DNA from: Sepioteuthis lessoniana
Taxonomy: Eukaryota; Mollusca; Cephalopoda; Myopsida; Loliginidae
Assembly (NCBI GenBank): GCA_963585895.1
Contig: OY757934.1
Coordinates: 43,521,850 to 43,585,849, forward strand
DNA length: 64,000 nt
Direction: 5' to 3'
Part shown: positions 43,190-55,042 of the stretch, in pieces
Layout of the letters: each line of letters opens with the position of its first letter
Numbering within the stretch: position 1 is the first letter of the stretch
The notes under the pieces: model-generated
What the model saw: only the letters and a program-made list of their open reading frames with translations
Database searches by the model: none
What the model was told of the DNA's origin: nothing
Position numbers and translations under genes: made by a program

Positions 43190-44010
43190 GAGTAATAATA
43201 TTCGAGTATTATATTCGAGTAATAAACTTATAAAGTTAAAATTCCAACATAATGAGGTGGATTTGGAGTAACCTTGGTTTAAAAAGATGAATTCTATGAA
43301 TTAATGATTTGATGAACTTAAATGAAGGGTCGACCAATACACGAGTAATTATTTCGTAAGGTTGAAATTCAAACATAACGAGAAGGATTTTGAGCAATCC
43401 TTGGCATTAAAACATATTTCTATGAATTAATGATTTGATTGCCATTATTCACGAGTCATAATTTTTATGGTTGAATTTTAATAGATTGATAGTCGGTATT
43501 ATCATTAAATGAGATAAATTTTGTTTAGCACAATGCCCGAAGTATTGGCCCGCAGTGTAAATCGAACTCACTAATGGAAGTTCTCTAGCCTACCTTGTTA
43601 AACATTCTACCTCACGACGCGTCAAATATGAAGATTGGTGTTGAGAAAAGAAGCCATAATGCAATATTCATATATTTGTATGTTAAATTCTGTCAACCAA
43701 ACTTTTAGGCAAGAAATTGTCGGCAATCTATAAACGGATTATTATTTTGTAAAGTTGAAATTCAACCATGAGAAGCACAAGAAGCAAGAATCAGTTTTTA
43801 AAAAATTATTTCAATAAATAAGTTATTTCCTGACCATAAACTAAAGTTCGACCTTTGGACAAGATCGACTTATACAAGGGAGTTTTAGGTATTAAAGAGA
43901 AATAGAGTATATCACTGAGCAAACGTTGGATTTAAGAATTAATTGCAAAAATTAGTGATTTCTTGATCATTATACAAGTGTCGACTTATACACAAGATCG
44001 TTTTCACCGC
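43190..44010 (+). repeat. Diverged relatives of the 126-bp satellite unit
   Basis: 43190-43480 keeps GGTCGACCAATACACGAGTA and GAGAAGGATTTTGAGCAATC. 43720-44000 keeps more decayed units (TTTTGTAAAGTTGAAATTCA). A tRNA-like SINE fragment lies at 43535-43625. These copies resemble the edge units of 20486-21630. Confidence 0.7.
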
Positions 44011-44103
44011 ATTTATAAGGCATAATAAATTCCCTTTTCATAATAAGACTACTTATTGATACACCTTGGCCTTGTGGTAAACTAAGCAAAGCTTAGTAAA
44101 CGA

Positions 44104-44107
<4 letters not shown>

Positions 44108-44141
<34 letters not shown>
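44108..44141. repeat. (TA)n microsatellite
   Basis: TA run. Confidence 0.95.
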
Positions 44142-44144
<3 letters not shown>

Positions 44145-44146
<2 letters not shown>

Positions 44147-44820
44147 TCAGCTTTTGACCAAGATTTCACAAAAAGACTAAATCAAACAAAACAGAAAATA
44201 AAATAGACGAGCACATATATAAGGCAATAATGGAAATATTCAGTTTCTGCGCGCAGTTAAGAAAAGTAAGAAAGAAAAAAAAGCATCCCATTTAATGGTG
44301 CTTGAATCTCGATGAGCTTAGAAAAAAATCAAGAAATGATTGATTCCTTTTTCTCTAGAGACGTACATAAAGAGAAGGAGAATCCTTAGGGGCGGGTCCG
44401 CTGATGGCGATCAATCAATCAATCAACTCCCTGGCTGTAAGTCTGAAAATGAATCCCATTTGACTTGCCGGGATTTTGCCATTCATTCTAGGTTTGTGAT
44501 TATGTCATTCATTCATTGGTGATAAAATGTCGACTCGAGAAGTGGACATTTTAACAATACAATGGTCTGAGCTGAAGTAACAAAAATAAGAAGCAAGCAG
44601 CAATATTGCCTTTTAGACTTTACAATATAAGCATATTTTCATGCTGCTCAATGAATTTCATCTCTATATCTATTTAATCTATATATAAAAATTCCTTAAT
44701 TGCGAAATTATAAAAAGATAACATATATTCTCTTGCCTTGATCAACAAGCATTTAAAAATATATTTTGCAGTTTTGTAGAAAGTCTGTTTAGAAAGTAAT
44801 GAGACTGATTGTTTTTTTGT
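44145..44820. other. No recognised feature
   Basis: AT-rich. Short (TCAA)n at 44410-44425. Confidence 0.45.
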
Positions 44821-45059
44821 TTTTTTTTAAATCAGAGCATTTAGTTACATTTCCTTCAATTTCTACATGGCCTCTCCAAAGAACCATTTTAATCATACAT
44901 CCTAGATACATCAGTGAGGTCTTCAGTGATGCACTGTCTTCATCGCCGATTTCGGGTTATTTCTGCATCTTATCGGCTCCGATAGTAACCCCGGCATGAC
45001 TCTAGAAGAGCCAAGCCGCCTCCGTGATCGCGACGTGCTACGCTCGTGCCTCTACCAAA

Positions 45060-45240
45060 GCAAAAAACCAACTAATAAGGCCGGACTTCGGCCGTTCTTA
45101 TAGACATCTGTCCTTCAGTAAACAGCCAATGAAAACAGGGCATTCCACAATCCTCAGCTATATATAATACCATCTTTACCTCATCCGGTTTCGACTGGCT
45201 ACTTCCGGATTCGGTACCGAGGTAAGATGTTATTTTTAAT
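45060..45240 (+). promoter_or_regulatory. Candidate promoter with splice donor
   Basis: A GC-rich hairpin GGCCGGACTTCGGCC at 45079-45093 is followed by a CCAAT box (GCCAAT, 45124), a TATA-like TATATATAAT (about 45159) and, about 60 bp further, CGAG|GTAAGATG, a good 5' splice site at 45221/45222. Spacing is plausible for a short non-coding first exon or an LTR promoter. No downstream exon is identified. Confidence 0.35.
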
Positions 45241-45414
45241 ACTCGTCCGCGTCCATGATTTGCACTTCACAAAACTTACACGAATCTCCCGCCAAATCTA
45301 TCCTATACTAATACTTCCAAACTAACATGAATTAAGCCCACAGTCAAAACTATTCAGTCCGTCTTTAACTCTTACCTTATACCCTTATTCGACTTATTCT
45401 ATTACCTACACATG

Positions 45415-45500
45415 ACTGGAAGGATAACGGATGGATTCATGCCTTTCCCAAAGGTATTAGTGCGAAGTGAAACACAAAGGTTTGTCCAGAATTCGAATTC
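45415..45500 (-). mobile_element. SINE-A fragment (middle)
   Basis: GATTCATGCCTTTCCCAAAG and GTGCGAAGTGAAACAC, then the B-box complement AGAATTCGAATTC. Confidence 0.65.
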
Positions 45501-46140
45501 TTTTTGTGACATTGCTGCAATTGTGGGGGTGAGAAGTGCTGGAAACTCAGGGGCGCTGAGGAGATATCTATGGTGTTCTTCCTCACTGCCGGTTGTCTTT
45601 TTTCGATTCCAGCGGGTAAAAATTCCGAATTTGGGCTAGGGATTGCTCTATTCTCTCCTCCTCTTTCTGCGACGGGGCCGGCATTTATATCTATCGCCGA
45701 GTTCATAGAATTCTCTAGAATCTTCAAGACAATCCACAACATTCGTGAAACAAGAAGAATATGGTTATTTTGTTTCTATGTTCCGTTTTCTGCGGATAGC
45801 CTCATGCTTACTCAGGGTCACGAGGTCGATTCATTCAACCGATAAAACCGGCGCGAATATGACACATTACTATGATTCCTTCTCTGGTCTATAGGAGGTG
45901 GGGTTCAAATAACAAAGGGGTTCCATTTGGATGCTACTCGAACTCAACAGAAACCACAAGAAAATAAGTAAAGAAATCTCTCCACGAACTAAAGCCTCTC
46001 CAGCAAAATCACTCACCGAAAAATTGAGTAACATTGAAAGACTGCAACAGCCAGATACCACATTTGTCTGTCTCTTAAATACAACAAAAGGTGACACGAT
46101 TTCGATATATATTGTATTGTTACACTTTGTGTTTCAATAA
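45501..46140 (+). other. Unassigned segment with short open frames
   Basis: Frames of 91 residues (45570-45845) and 69 residues (45931-46140) read through. The second ends on the AATAAA-containing CAATAAATAG, as a 3' exon would. No domain or repeat peptide is recognisable. I rate coding function as unproven. Confidence 0.25.
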
Positions 46141-46254
46141 ATAGATGTTAATTGTTAACAGAGAGTGTTTCTTGTCCTTGTGAACACAGGCGGCTTGTTC
46201 CTACGAACCATCCCAGAAGAAATTCCGGTTAGATAGTGTCATCTCCCATCTGTG

Positions 46255-46625
46255 GATATTTCATGTTCAAATACGTGTCTTCATGGACAAAAACACATTT
46301 TCCTATTCTAAGACGTGTGTTCATATTCAAGGACACGCCATCATGTTTAAAGACACATCTTCATGTTCAATGACGTTCATAATCAGAAACACATCTTCAT
46401 ATTCAAAGGCGTGAGTTCATATTCAAGGGTACGTCTTCATATTCAAACAGGAGTGTTCATATTCAAAGACACGTCTTCATGTTTAAGGATACGTCATGTT
46501 CAAAGACACGTCTTCATATTCAAAGACGTGTGTTCATGTGCAAAAAAACAAAAAAAACAAAAAAAAAAACGACTTTATGTTCAAAGACGCGTCTTCATGT
46601 TTAAAGACAAATCTTCCTTATACGT
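46255..46625. repeat. About 20-bp degenerate tandem array
   Basis: Units of the form TTCATATTCAAAGACACGTC, many diverged, interrupted by an A-rich stretch at 46540-46570. Confidence 0.85.
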
Positions 46626-46811
46626 CTTGATACAGCACATGACTCAACTAGATTGACTGGTTTTACGGCATGTAAAAAATTGTTGAATTATTTAAAGTCA
46701 GTATATTTTGCAAGCAATTGTATAGTTCACAAATAACTCATGATAATAATCATTTGTAAACAATTATCGTTAATTAACTATTCTGAATACGAATAACCTG
46801 TATATATTTAC

Positions 46812-47050
46812 GCAGCCCTATCCGCAACGAGAACGATGTAACACGAGGTCAACTTTTAAGCGTTTAACTGGTTTCAGTTATGAGTTTTCGCCCGTGGTTA
46901 AAGAGCCAGTCTGCTCTACTATTTATTCATAGCTGGAGGTAAAATAGTTGGATGCATAGAGCTATGTAAAACGCAAACTGCTTCGTCCAGAATTAAAACT
47001 CTGGTCGCTGTGTCCATTTCCTACGACTATAACCGTTACACTGCGAGTGC
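46812..47050 (-). mobile_element. SINE-A copy, diverged
   Basis: GATGTAACACGAGGTCAACT to the head complement CCTACGACTATAACCGTTAC. Confidence 0.75.
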
Positions 47051-47116
47051 TTCATATACAAATAACTTTTACACAATTACATTGATTCAAGTCTTCCTAT
47101 CTATTGTGAATTGAAT

Positions 47117-47335
47117 TACCATGACCAGAAAATCCGGCGAACACTTGTGCGTGACATACGGAACCACTGGACAGCTGTTTCGACCTTATTAGGTCTCATT
47201 AGCTGTGCATACCATGATCTCCTCCACAGGAGATCGAACCAGTGACAACAGAAAGTAGAGCCGAAACTCTACCACCGTGCCATCAATTTACATCGCACAC
47301 AAGTGACGCCAAATCAACTAGCCATGGTAATTGCG
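47117..47335 (-). mobile_element. tRNA-headed SINE with hammerhead-like body, copy 2
   Basis: On the minus strand a tRNA-like head (GGCACGGTGGTAGAGTTTCG, B-box TGGTTCGATCTCC) is followed by the ribozyme-like part at 47160-47212: GCACAG, CTAATGA, GACC-TAATAA-GGTC, GAAAC, AGCT, GTC, CAGTG. Only G5 of the core differs (A instead). The GTC triplet, stems II and III and most of stem I are kept. Confidence 0.7.
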
Positions 47336-47509
47336 CGGTCAATTAACCTGAATGTGTCTTGCAAGTTACATCCGTACTCTTTACAGGGGACACGATCACT
47401 TCCAGGACCATGTCTTCCCAGGAGGATTGGAAATACGCATCCGCGTAATTATTATAATCCCAAGGGCATGGACCTAGCATGGTAGAGTTTTCTCTACTTA
47501 AAAAAGAAA

Positions 47510-47765
47510 ATGTACATCTATTCCTATCAAATACTAATCATTTCTAAACAGATCTATTTGACCTTTAGATGGGTTCCCGACAACTATCACTTAGAATCAG
47601 AGTGGACCTAGTAGTAATAGCAACGACACTATACTTCACAGATCCCCGGAACAGGAGCATTTCCACTGGAAGCAGTTTAGTGTTATACGTAGAGCATCCC
47701 TTTGTGGGGTCTTACTCCTTTGCAAGGGATGCAATCGGCGTATTCTTATCATATCGTCAGGGTAC
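47510..47765 (-). repeat. HT head, E-type
   Basis: TCACTTAGAATCAGAGTGGA and GGGGTCTTACTCCTTTGCAA mark an inverted head. Confidence 0.7.
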
Positions 47766-48389
47766 GTGATACAGCTTGATGCTATACTTTCACAGGAGTC
47801 AGTTCAACATTGACATACATTTTATGAGGTTAAGCCGTGCTGTTGAATAAATAGATTAAAAATTGCACGTCTCATTTCACCCTGTTGGCGGATTTCTATG
47901 TCTCATGTATGGAAGACACTACATAGCATCATTTACCCTTTGAGGTCACAAAAGGAGCCACTAGCTCCATAACAATAATAACAATTCATGGTACGTATAT
48001 AGATAAAGTTGAATACCATAGTTGTTTTGACGGATGATTATGAATGGATGAATGAATGAGTATTTAGTTTGAATTATATTTATTAGCCTATTTCTCAATT
48101 TTATTGGAAAAACGGAACATTACTTTGCAGATTTCTGTACATCAGGAAGACGAGATTTATCAGATAGTGAGAAAGTGCAATTAGCAACATCAGAGTTTAA
48201 AAGATTCAAGCTGAACGACTGCAATGTCTTTAGTAAATACCACGAGGGATTTTCCATTAAAAATGTTAATTACACAGTTTGCATAACAGGACAAGAACAT
48301 TGAAAGCAAAGAGAATTGGAGTGAAAGCTCCGAATAAAAATGGAGTTTCTTTCTGCGTTGGTACAATATCAAATTATATTTTAGGAGAC
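47766..48389. other. No recognised feature
   Basis: No element identified. Confidence 0.45.
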
Positions 48390-48510
48390 ACGCTTAGCGT
48401 AGTGTTTATTTACTTGAGAAATGAACTCAGCAACCTAAGTTCAAATCATATACAAAGCTGTTTGCGTTTCACTTTGCGCTAATGCTCATGGGAAAGGCAT
48501 GAACTCAAAT
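48390..48510 (+). mobile_element. SINE-A 5' fragment
   Basis: GCTTAGCGTAGTGTTTATTT, AAGTTCAAATCAT and CACTTTGCGCTAATGC are degenerate SINE-A head and body. Confidence 0.6.
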
Positions 48511-48524
48511 TGAGAGAAATCTAA

Positions 48525-48778
48525 GTGTTTATTGGGGGTATTTATTGAGGTGCTTAATTAGATATTTAGTGGGGTACATATTGAAGTGTTCTCTTTTATT
48601 TTCAGCTCTGAAAATATTCCTTATTAGAGTTCTTACTGGAGTGTTTATGAGGAAACATTGAGGTGTTTATTACGGTGCTTATTGAAGTGTAATAACTTCT
48701 TTGTAGCTCTGAAAACATTATTTATTGGGGTGCATATTGAAGTGTTCATTGGGGTGTTTATTTACCTCTTTATCATCT
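48525..48778 (+). repeat. TTTATTGGGGTG minisatellite, left part
   Basis: Irregular 15-18 bp units (GTGTTTATT, GGGGTGC). The same array resumes at 49652-49790 beyond the inserted RTE fragment. Confidence 0.8.
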
Positions 48779-49645
48779 GTCTAGACTACGTACTTAGGAC
48801 ATCAATCAATAACATTAGGGAAAACGGCTTCGTGCTGACAAAGAAAAGAATCAGAAGGTACCCCACAAAACAATTACCGACGCTGACTACGCCGATGACA
48901 TAGCGGTACTGGCCAATACACCCAACCAAGCCGAAACACTACTGCATAGTTTGGAACGAGCCGCCGCAGGCATTGGTCTCCATGTTAATGCACACAAAAC
49001 TGAATTTATGTGCTTCAATCAGAAAGGTGACATCTCCACACTAGACGGAACCTCTCTGAAACTGGTTGACAAATTCACCTACCTAGGAAGCAGCGTCTCA
49101 TCAACCGAAAAAGACATCGACACACGGCTAACGAAGGCATGGACAGCTATCGATAGGCTTTCGATCATATAGAAATCAAACCTGACCGATAGAATGAAAC
49201 GCAGTTTCTTCCAGGCGGCGGTCGTGTCGATACTGCTATATGGATGCACTACTTGGAAGCTGACTAAACGGCTGGAGAAGAAGCTAGATGGCAATTATAC
49301 AAGAATGTTGAGAGCAATATTGAACAAGTCCTGGCAGCAATACCCCACAAGGCACCAACTATACGGTCACCTACCACCTATCACGAAAACTATCCAAGCT
49401 AGACAAACCAGACATGCCGGACACTGCTGGAGAAGCAGGGACGAGCTCGTGAGTGATGTACCCCAATGGAACCCCACATATGGCCAATCAAAAGCAGGAC
49501 AACCAGCTCGAACATACATATAGCAGCTATGTGATGATACGGGATGTAACCCTGAAGATCTACCAGAGGCGATGAATGATAGGGAGACGTGCAGAGAGAG
49601 GGTTTGGGATATCCGTGCTGGTCGCACGATATTACGATGATGATT
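48779..49645 (+). mobile_element. RTE-like LINE fragment including catalytic YADD
   Basis: Starts at LDYVLRTSINNIRENGF, then TDADYADDIAVLANTP with the catalytic YADD at 48888-48899, then the thumb and C-terminal region also seen in the other copies. A one-base frameshift lies just before the catalytic block near 48870. In-frame stops occur at 49170-49172 and 49521-49523. The 3' end reaches a degenerate ATGATG tail. It is 5' truncated and inserted into a minisatellite. Confidence 0.85.
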
Positions 49646-49651
49646 GATGAG

Positions 49652-49790
49652 TTAGTTTGGGTGTTTAGTGGAGTATTTATTGGTGTGCTTATTGGGGCGT
49701 TTATAGAAGTGTTTGTTGGGTTGTTTTTTGTATGCTTATTTCGATGTTTATTTTGGTGTTTATTGGGGGTGTTTATTTCCGATGCTACAG
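49652..49790 (+). repeat. TTTATTGGGGTG minisatellite, right part
   Basis: Continuation of the array interrupted at 48778. Confidence 0.8.
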
Positions 49791-49889
49791 AGTACCCTTA
49801 TGAATTATAGAAAAACAGGTATAAGGTACTGAATTATCCGACACCCCTTTAAAATTAAGACTTTTGCTATTAGAGCCTCTTGCGGGAGG

Positions 49890-50290
49890 TGTTTAACGTA
49901 ACGTTTTTCGTTGTAGGAGATGCATTCAGGGTCCAGGGTTCAAATTCTGGATAAAGCTGTTTGCGTTTTACCTAGTGCTAATACCCTTGGGAAAATCATG
50001 AATCTATTTCCTGTTCTTCCAGCAATAGGTAAATAGTAGAAATTACTGATCCTTTTAGCCTTAGTACAACAAGCAGTCTTGGTGTATTTAATCTCTGAAT
50101 TAAAACTAGCAGTACTCTGTTTAAAAATTGACATTATGTCGAATCCTACCCATAGCAATTGACAGGCAGACTAGACTCTTTGGCTTTGGTACGGCAAGCG
50201 GTCTAAGAGTCGTTAAACTTTGATTTCAAACCTGTTGTGCTTAGAAATTTTCCTTTTGTTGCATCCTACTCATGGTGCCAGGGCGGGTGT
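49890..50290 (+). mobile_element. SINE-A copy followed by a second 3' part
   Basis: Head GTAACGTTTTTCGTTGTAGG, B-box AGGGTTCAAATTCTGG, body to about 50155. 50162-50290 then repeats the 3' body (GGCAGACTAGACTC, GCGGTCTAAGAG, CAAACCTGTTG). Confidence 0.75.
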
Positions 50291-50406
50291 AAATGTATAC
50301 TAGTTGACACAAAACCAAAAGAAAGTGAATCAGTTTTCTGATTTTATCATTGCAAAGGAACTCTCTGTTATTGCATCTCGTATTTTATTGATATTTTTCT
50401 CTGAAA

Positions 50407-50416
50407 CAAAAAAAAA

Positions 50417-50453
<37 letters not shown>

Positions 50454-50458
50454 GAAGA
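50407..50458. repeat. Poly(A) and (AAAAG)n
   Basis: A run of about 27 A residues followed by AAAAG units. Confidence 0.95.
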
Positions 50459-50803
50459 GCAAAATAAATTCTATAGGAACTTTGTAATCGATATCAATCG
50501 GAACTTGGTGTTTGATCTTTGGGAGAATATGAAATCAAATATTGATTTTATGGGAAATTATATCGAGAAAATTGAATCTAACAAACGTATTGACAGAGTT
50601 TATTTTTCTAACTAATGACAAAATAAGTTTGCTGTTATAGAATAGCAATTTTTAAACCAATATATGTGGATAATGGAAGTCATTATTAACAAGTGCGTTC
50701 TTCTCAAAATTCCCCATAATTGAAGCTTTGAACTAAACTTAGAATACTAACAATATTACAGATTGTTTCAAAATTTATGCAACCATTTTTTTGACAACTT
50801 GTT
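50459..50803. other. No recognised feature
   Basis: AT-rich. A short frame reads through, but no family is recognisable. Confidence 0.45.
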
Positions 50804-51400
50804 GGCCCAGTCGCCAAGGCTGTAAAATACATCGACTGCATCTCTGCAGAGGGGTAAGACCCCCCCCCACGAGAGTCCTGGATATAATATTATACATTCT
50901 GATGGTGAGGCTCCATTAATGTTCGAGAATGCGGAGTACTCCTTCATTGCCATCTTTCCCAGCTCCACTCCGACTCGGAGTGGTAGAACCTGATAGGGTC
51001 CCATCAATGAATCAAATAAAACTAATTGACATTTAAACCGAGTGCAAACAAATGACTTATGCTAAACTGAATAGTATGAAACGGAACTGCTTGATCATTT
51101 AACTGTATGTAAATAAATGAGTAATGTTTAATTGAATTGTTAGAATTAAATAGCGATGTTAGAAAACATTTAACTGTGTGTACACAAGTGATTAATTGTA
51201 AATAGAAACATTCGTATTAGGTAGAAATAAGTGAAACCATTTAACTGTGTGAAAAAACAAAACAAAACAAAAAAAAAAACGAGCCCATGCTCGTTTAAAA
51301 ACGTTATCAACAAAATGTGTTTAGAAATCATATATTTAATATACGTCTAAAATGATTTGGCATTAAATAACTTAAAATGGTTGATAAGTCATAAAACCAT
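50804..51400 (+). repeat. HT repeat, near complete
   Basis: Head AATACATCGACTGCATCTCT to GGGTCCCATCAATGAATCAA. Units with AACTGTGTGTACAC. An A-rich interruption at 51253-51280. Tail ATTTGGCATTAAATAAC with GTTGATAAGTCATAAAA. Confidence 0.88.
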
Positions 51401-51689
51401 ACAAAACCTAAATAAACAACTTGTACTTGAACTATTTTAACTTTGTCGTCCTGAAAACAGCAGTTGGAGACAGCCCAAACCGGAAATTAATCATTCACTT
51501 ATATAATCGAAATCTTCTATAGCTAGCAAAGATGGGCGGCCTGAATTATGTATTCTCCCAGCTTCATGATATTGACAACATGTTTGGAAGTGTAGACTGG
51601 AGAAAATTCACACCATATTCGTCGTTCATAAGTTTATAAGAGGTAGAAATGAAATACACTCTTTGTTGTATACCCACGATAATCATCTC

Positions 51690-52270
51690 AATCACAACAC
51701 ATTTACAAATGCAAAAACACAGGCGGACTCCGTTGTTCAGGTACGAACGGTTTATTAGTTTCTTGACTTTGGTTCTTCGACACGAGGAGAGAAACGCAAT
51801 TCTTACAATGCTGACCATGCTATCTGACCCCACGAACGCGCTGCGCATCCCGTGATGTTTAAGATCTCTGTCGGTAGAGATCCGGAAAACCCAACTACAT
51901 CTTCAACGGTAAAAATTCAACTCCCAGCTTCCAACTCAATGGCAGGAACTCAACTTTCTGCCGGCATGGTCCAATGTTAACCTTCAACTGTCCAGTTTTT
52001 TAAAATCCACAAATTCTCATCCCATCTCTTCTGGGCATGACGTCATCCACACTCCAGTCCCATTTCCTGTCTGGGGTTATAATGACAATGATGATTGTCA
52101 TATCCTTTGCACACGAGCGTAAACTGTACTCGATGACTATGCACCTGAACTCTTAACCCGAATAGTTCAAAGCCCAACCAAACTGAATGACAAAATATGA
52201 TGAATGAAAAATGATTAAAATAAGAAAATCATTCCTTAATTATATAACATCTTTATTTGAAAATAACATG
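51690..52270 (-). mobile_element. LTR-like repeat, copy 2 (inverted)
   Basis: Reverse-complement homologue of 29610-30110. It contains TGACGTCA (CRE) at about 52038. Copy 1 has a mutated version. AATAAA is present on the minus strand near 51750. Confidence 0.5.
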
Positions 52271-52379
52271 GCTGGCACATGAGAAAGAAATGGATTCTAG
52301 AATGAAGCTAGCACAAGATTCAATCATTTAAAATGGTAAACATTATTGTCTCTGAGTAGGGTCATATAAAATTTATGTA

Positions 52380-52848
52380 TATTGATTGATTGATTGATTG
52401 ACTGAATTTAAGGGCATGTCAACTTGTCTAAGTTTATCTTATGCCTAGAGGTTAAGGAATCGTGTTCATTGTACATTCATGTTTTCATTTTTGTTTGTGG
52501 TTTCTTAAGAAATCTTTTCTCCACTGTTCAAGGGAATACGAAAAATAGTCAAACAAATCAATTTGACGTAAAGATGGAACCCTAACAGGTACTACAAGTC
52601 CTGGTCAGTGAGATCCTAGGATTATTCCACACTCATAAGATCGGAAATGGATCTTCACCATTAGATTCAGTTTAGTGACATATCGAGTACACTCCGCCTT
52701 TTGGGGATCTTACTCTTCTGCCTTGTATACACTTATCAGATCTCCGGAAATGGATCCTCACCAATAGATTCAGTAAAGCAACTTACGGAGGGCACTCCTT
52801 TTTTGGTGGGATCTTACTTGGTGTATTCTAAACTCCACTGACTGTTAA
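52380..52848 (-). repeat. HT repeat, E-type
   Basis: Reverse tail with (GATT)n, AAGGGCATGTCAACTTGTC and CTTATGCCTAGAGG. Two head-like ends at about 52640-52730 and 52745-52845. Confidence 0.75.
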
Positions 52849-52849
52849 A

Positions 52850-53340
52850 AAAATTTTAATACAGGTAAATTCTACTTTCATTGTTTGTGAAACACTCTGG
52901 ATAATCGTGTTTTCATACCCATGATTGAATTTATTTGTATTTGTGTATGTATTCGTTTGCTTATCTACGTATTTCGTTACGAAATGGCGAAGTTGGGAGA
53001 ATCCTTATAAGGAAAATTGACGACCCAATTAGAGATTCTTGTTAAGGCTGATAATGCCGATTCAATTCAAAAACTCTTGCGAACAACTCGAAGAAAGTGA
53101 AGGAAAAAATGAGCGATCCTTACAATAATTCAGCTCTTGTTTTTAAACGGCTGACCTAGAAACGATTTGATAATCTCTGTATCATTGTGTGCAGCCTGAC
53201 TCAAGATGGCTTCTTCAAAGAAAATAAAAACTGATAGAAAATGAGGTCCTTTATTTTCTGATGTAGTGGTTTCAAGTGATGTGGGAACCGGAAACAGTTT
53301 GATAGATTTATTCGAATGGATTATATATTGATACGAAAAT
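52850..53340. other. No recognised feature
   Basis: AT-rich. Pyrimidine-rich run at 53350-53382 follows. Confidence 0.45.
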
Positions 53341-53403
53341 AGAAAATTTCTCTCTCTCTCTTTCTCTCTCTCTCACACACACACTTATATATATGTATGT
53401 AGT

Positions 53404-53645
53404 AAGTAAGAGTAAAGTTGGCAACGTAGTCGAGGGTGACCCGAAGGCTCCCTTTTCGATAGCTACTACACTGAGGTGAAGGAGAGGGCGCTACTCCTTT
53501 CCCTGGATTGCTCCACTTTACCCTTGATCCTTACCTTATGATGCTGCGTGTTAAGCAAGGTAACATTAAGTACCATTTTTTGAGTCTTTAGTAGAACTCA
53601 ACCTGGGATTGAACCAAGTCTCCCGGGCCACTGGCGAACACTCTA
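53404..53645 (-). mobile_element. SINE-C copy
   Basis: GTAAAGTTGGCAACG at the 3' end, GATTGCTCCACTTTACCC in the body, B-box complement CTGGGATTGAACC. Confidence 0.85.
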
Positions 53646-53804
53646 ATGAATAAAAAGCACAGATTGCCACCATTATAAGCGATTTTCAGGCACTAAAGCA
53701 ACTGTTGCCTGAAGATCGCTTCTAAGCGTGAAATTGATAGTTTGTGTTCTTTTAATTTCGTTTTCGCTATACAAGTAGCTCTATCAACTTGTATCAACAA
53801 TAAT

Positions 53805-54098
53805 AGGAGGTGCCCGTGGTGTAATGGTTATCGTCGTAGGAAATGGACACGGTGACCGAGTTAAAATCCTGGACGAGGCTGATTGCATTTCACATAGCAC
53901 TAATACCCTTGGGAAAGGTATGAATATAATTATTCTCCCTCCAGCTAGGGGTAAATAGTAGGGAAGACTGGGTTCTTCAGCCTTGGTGAAGCAACTAGTC
54001 TGGGAGAAGGAATACTCTGAATTCAAACCTGTTAAACTCCGCTTAAGAAATTGACCTTGTGTCATATCCTGCCCGAGCGGAGGGGTTGGTAAATATGA
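53805..54098 (+). mobile_element. SINE-A, full length, 13-bp target-site duplication
   Basis: TATCAACAATAAT occurs at 53792-53804 and 54099-54111, perfect and exactly flanking. Head GTGCCCGTGGTGTAATGGTT, body with GGGAAAGGTATGAATA, 3' end CCTGCCCGAGCGGAGGGG then TTGGTAAATATGA. The intact duplication marks it as one of the younger insertions here. It defines the family's true ends. Confidence 0.93.
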
Positions 54099-54111
54099 TA
54101 TCAACAATAAT

Positions 54112-54712
54112 GCCAGGAAGGACCCATAGTTGACTGCAAGTCTTAAGATATGTTTATATATTTTTTCTTACTGGTTAGGTTGTCTGGTATTTTACACATT
54201 AACTCTAAAAAAATTGATATTGCAACTATGTTGTATTTACGCTTCTAAAATGCTTCTATTGTCAAATTTTCGTACTGTATATAATCAGGGACTATAACTG
54301 TTTAAGTGACTTCGGTATAAAATGACCCAACAGCCTGCCATAAAAATCAACTACCCATCGAATAAATGGTCATGCTATAATATATCGAATGCAATGAATA
54401 ATCAGGATAATATGTTTCCAACAAAAACTATGGAGGCTTGACAATCAAAGGTGAACTTTCGGGTGTTCATTTTTGTTCCAATCTTTTATATCAGGTCATT
54501 AAAATGAGAATCCATTTTTGTAAAAGCTTTTTACGGAATTCAGAAAATATCCCTATTCCAAGTTGCTTTTCACCAACATTCTGGTAAGATGTCATTCTAT
54601 GTCTCCATTCTCTTTCAATTGTAGATATAACCTCCCGGCATTCCCGGCTAATGAAATATGACATCAACAGTAACCATGGAAACGGAACTGCTTTACAGCG
54701 GCCAACACCCCC
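54112..54712. other. Mostly unassigned, one tail remnant
   Basis: 54313-54350 keeps an E-type tail remnant (ATAAAATGACCCAAC, GCCATAAAAATCAAC). Nothing else is recognisable. Confidence 0.45.
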
Positions 54713-54805
54713 CCAACAAAACAAAACAAAACAAAACAAACAAAAACAAAAAACAAACAAACAAAAAACAAAAACAAAAACCAAAAAAAAAAACAAAAAC
54801 ACAAG
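54713..54805. repeat. (CAAAA)n A-rich tract
   Basis: AAAC/AAAAC simple sequence of about 90 bp. Confidence 0.95.
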
Positions 54806-55042
54806 GACATTGCTTCAATCGAAGTTTAAAGTTAAAGTTCTAATGTTGCTAAAAAATGTTTGAAAATAAATGTACAATAATTAGTTGTTTTTATTCATTG
54901 TGTTATATTTCTTGGGGACATGTGGAACTTGTCAAGGCTGATAAGAGGAGAAATACCTTTCGCTGCTGCTAACTTCAGTCTGAAATATATTGCTATCCAC
55001 GTTGAATTCGGGAAAAAATGAAACTTCTAATCATAATAAAAA

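Noticed and set aside
45931..46140. 69-residue frame ending at AATAAA
   Set aside because: Suggestive end, but no family resemblance, no acceptor site and no homologue I can name. Left as unassigned.
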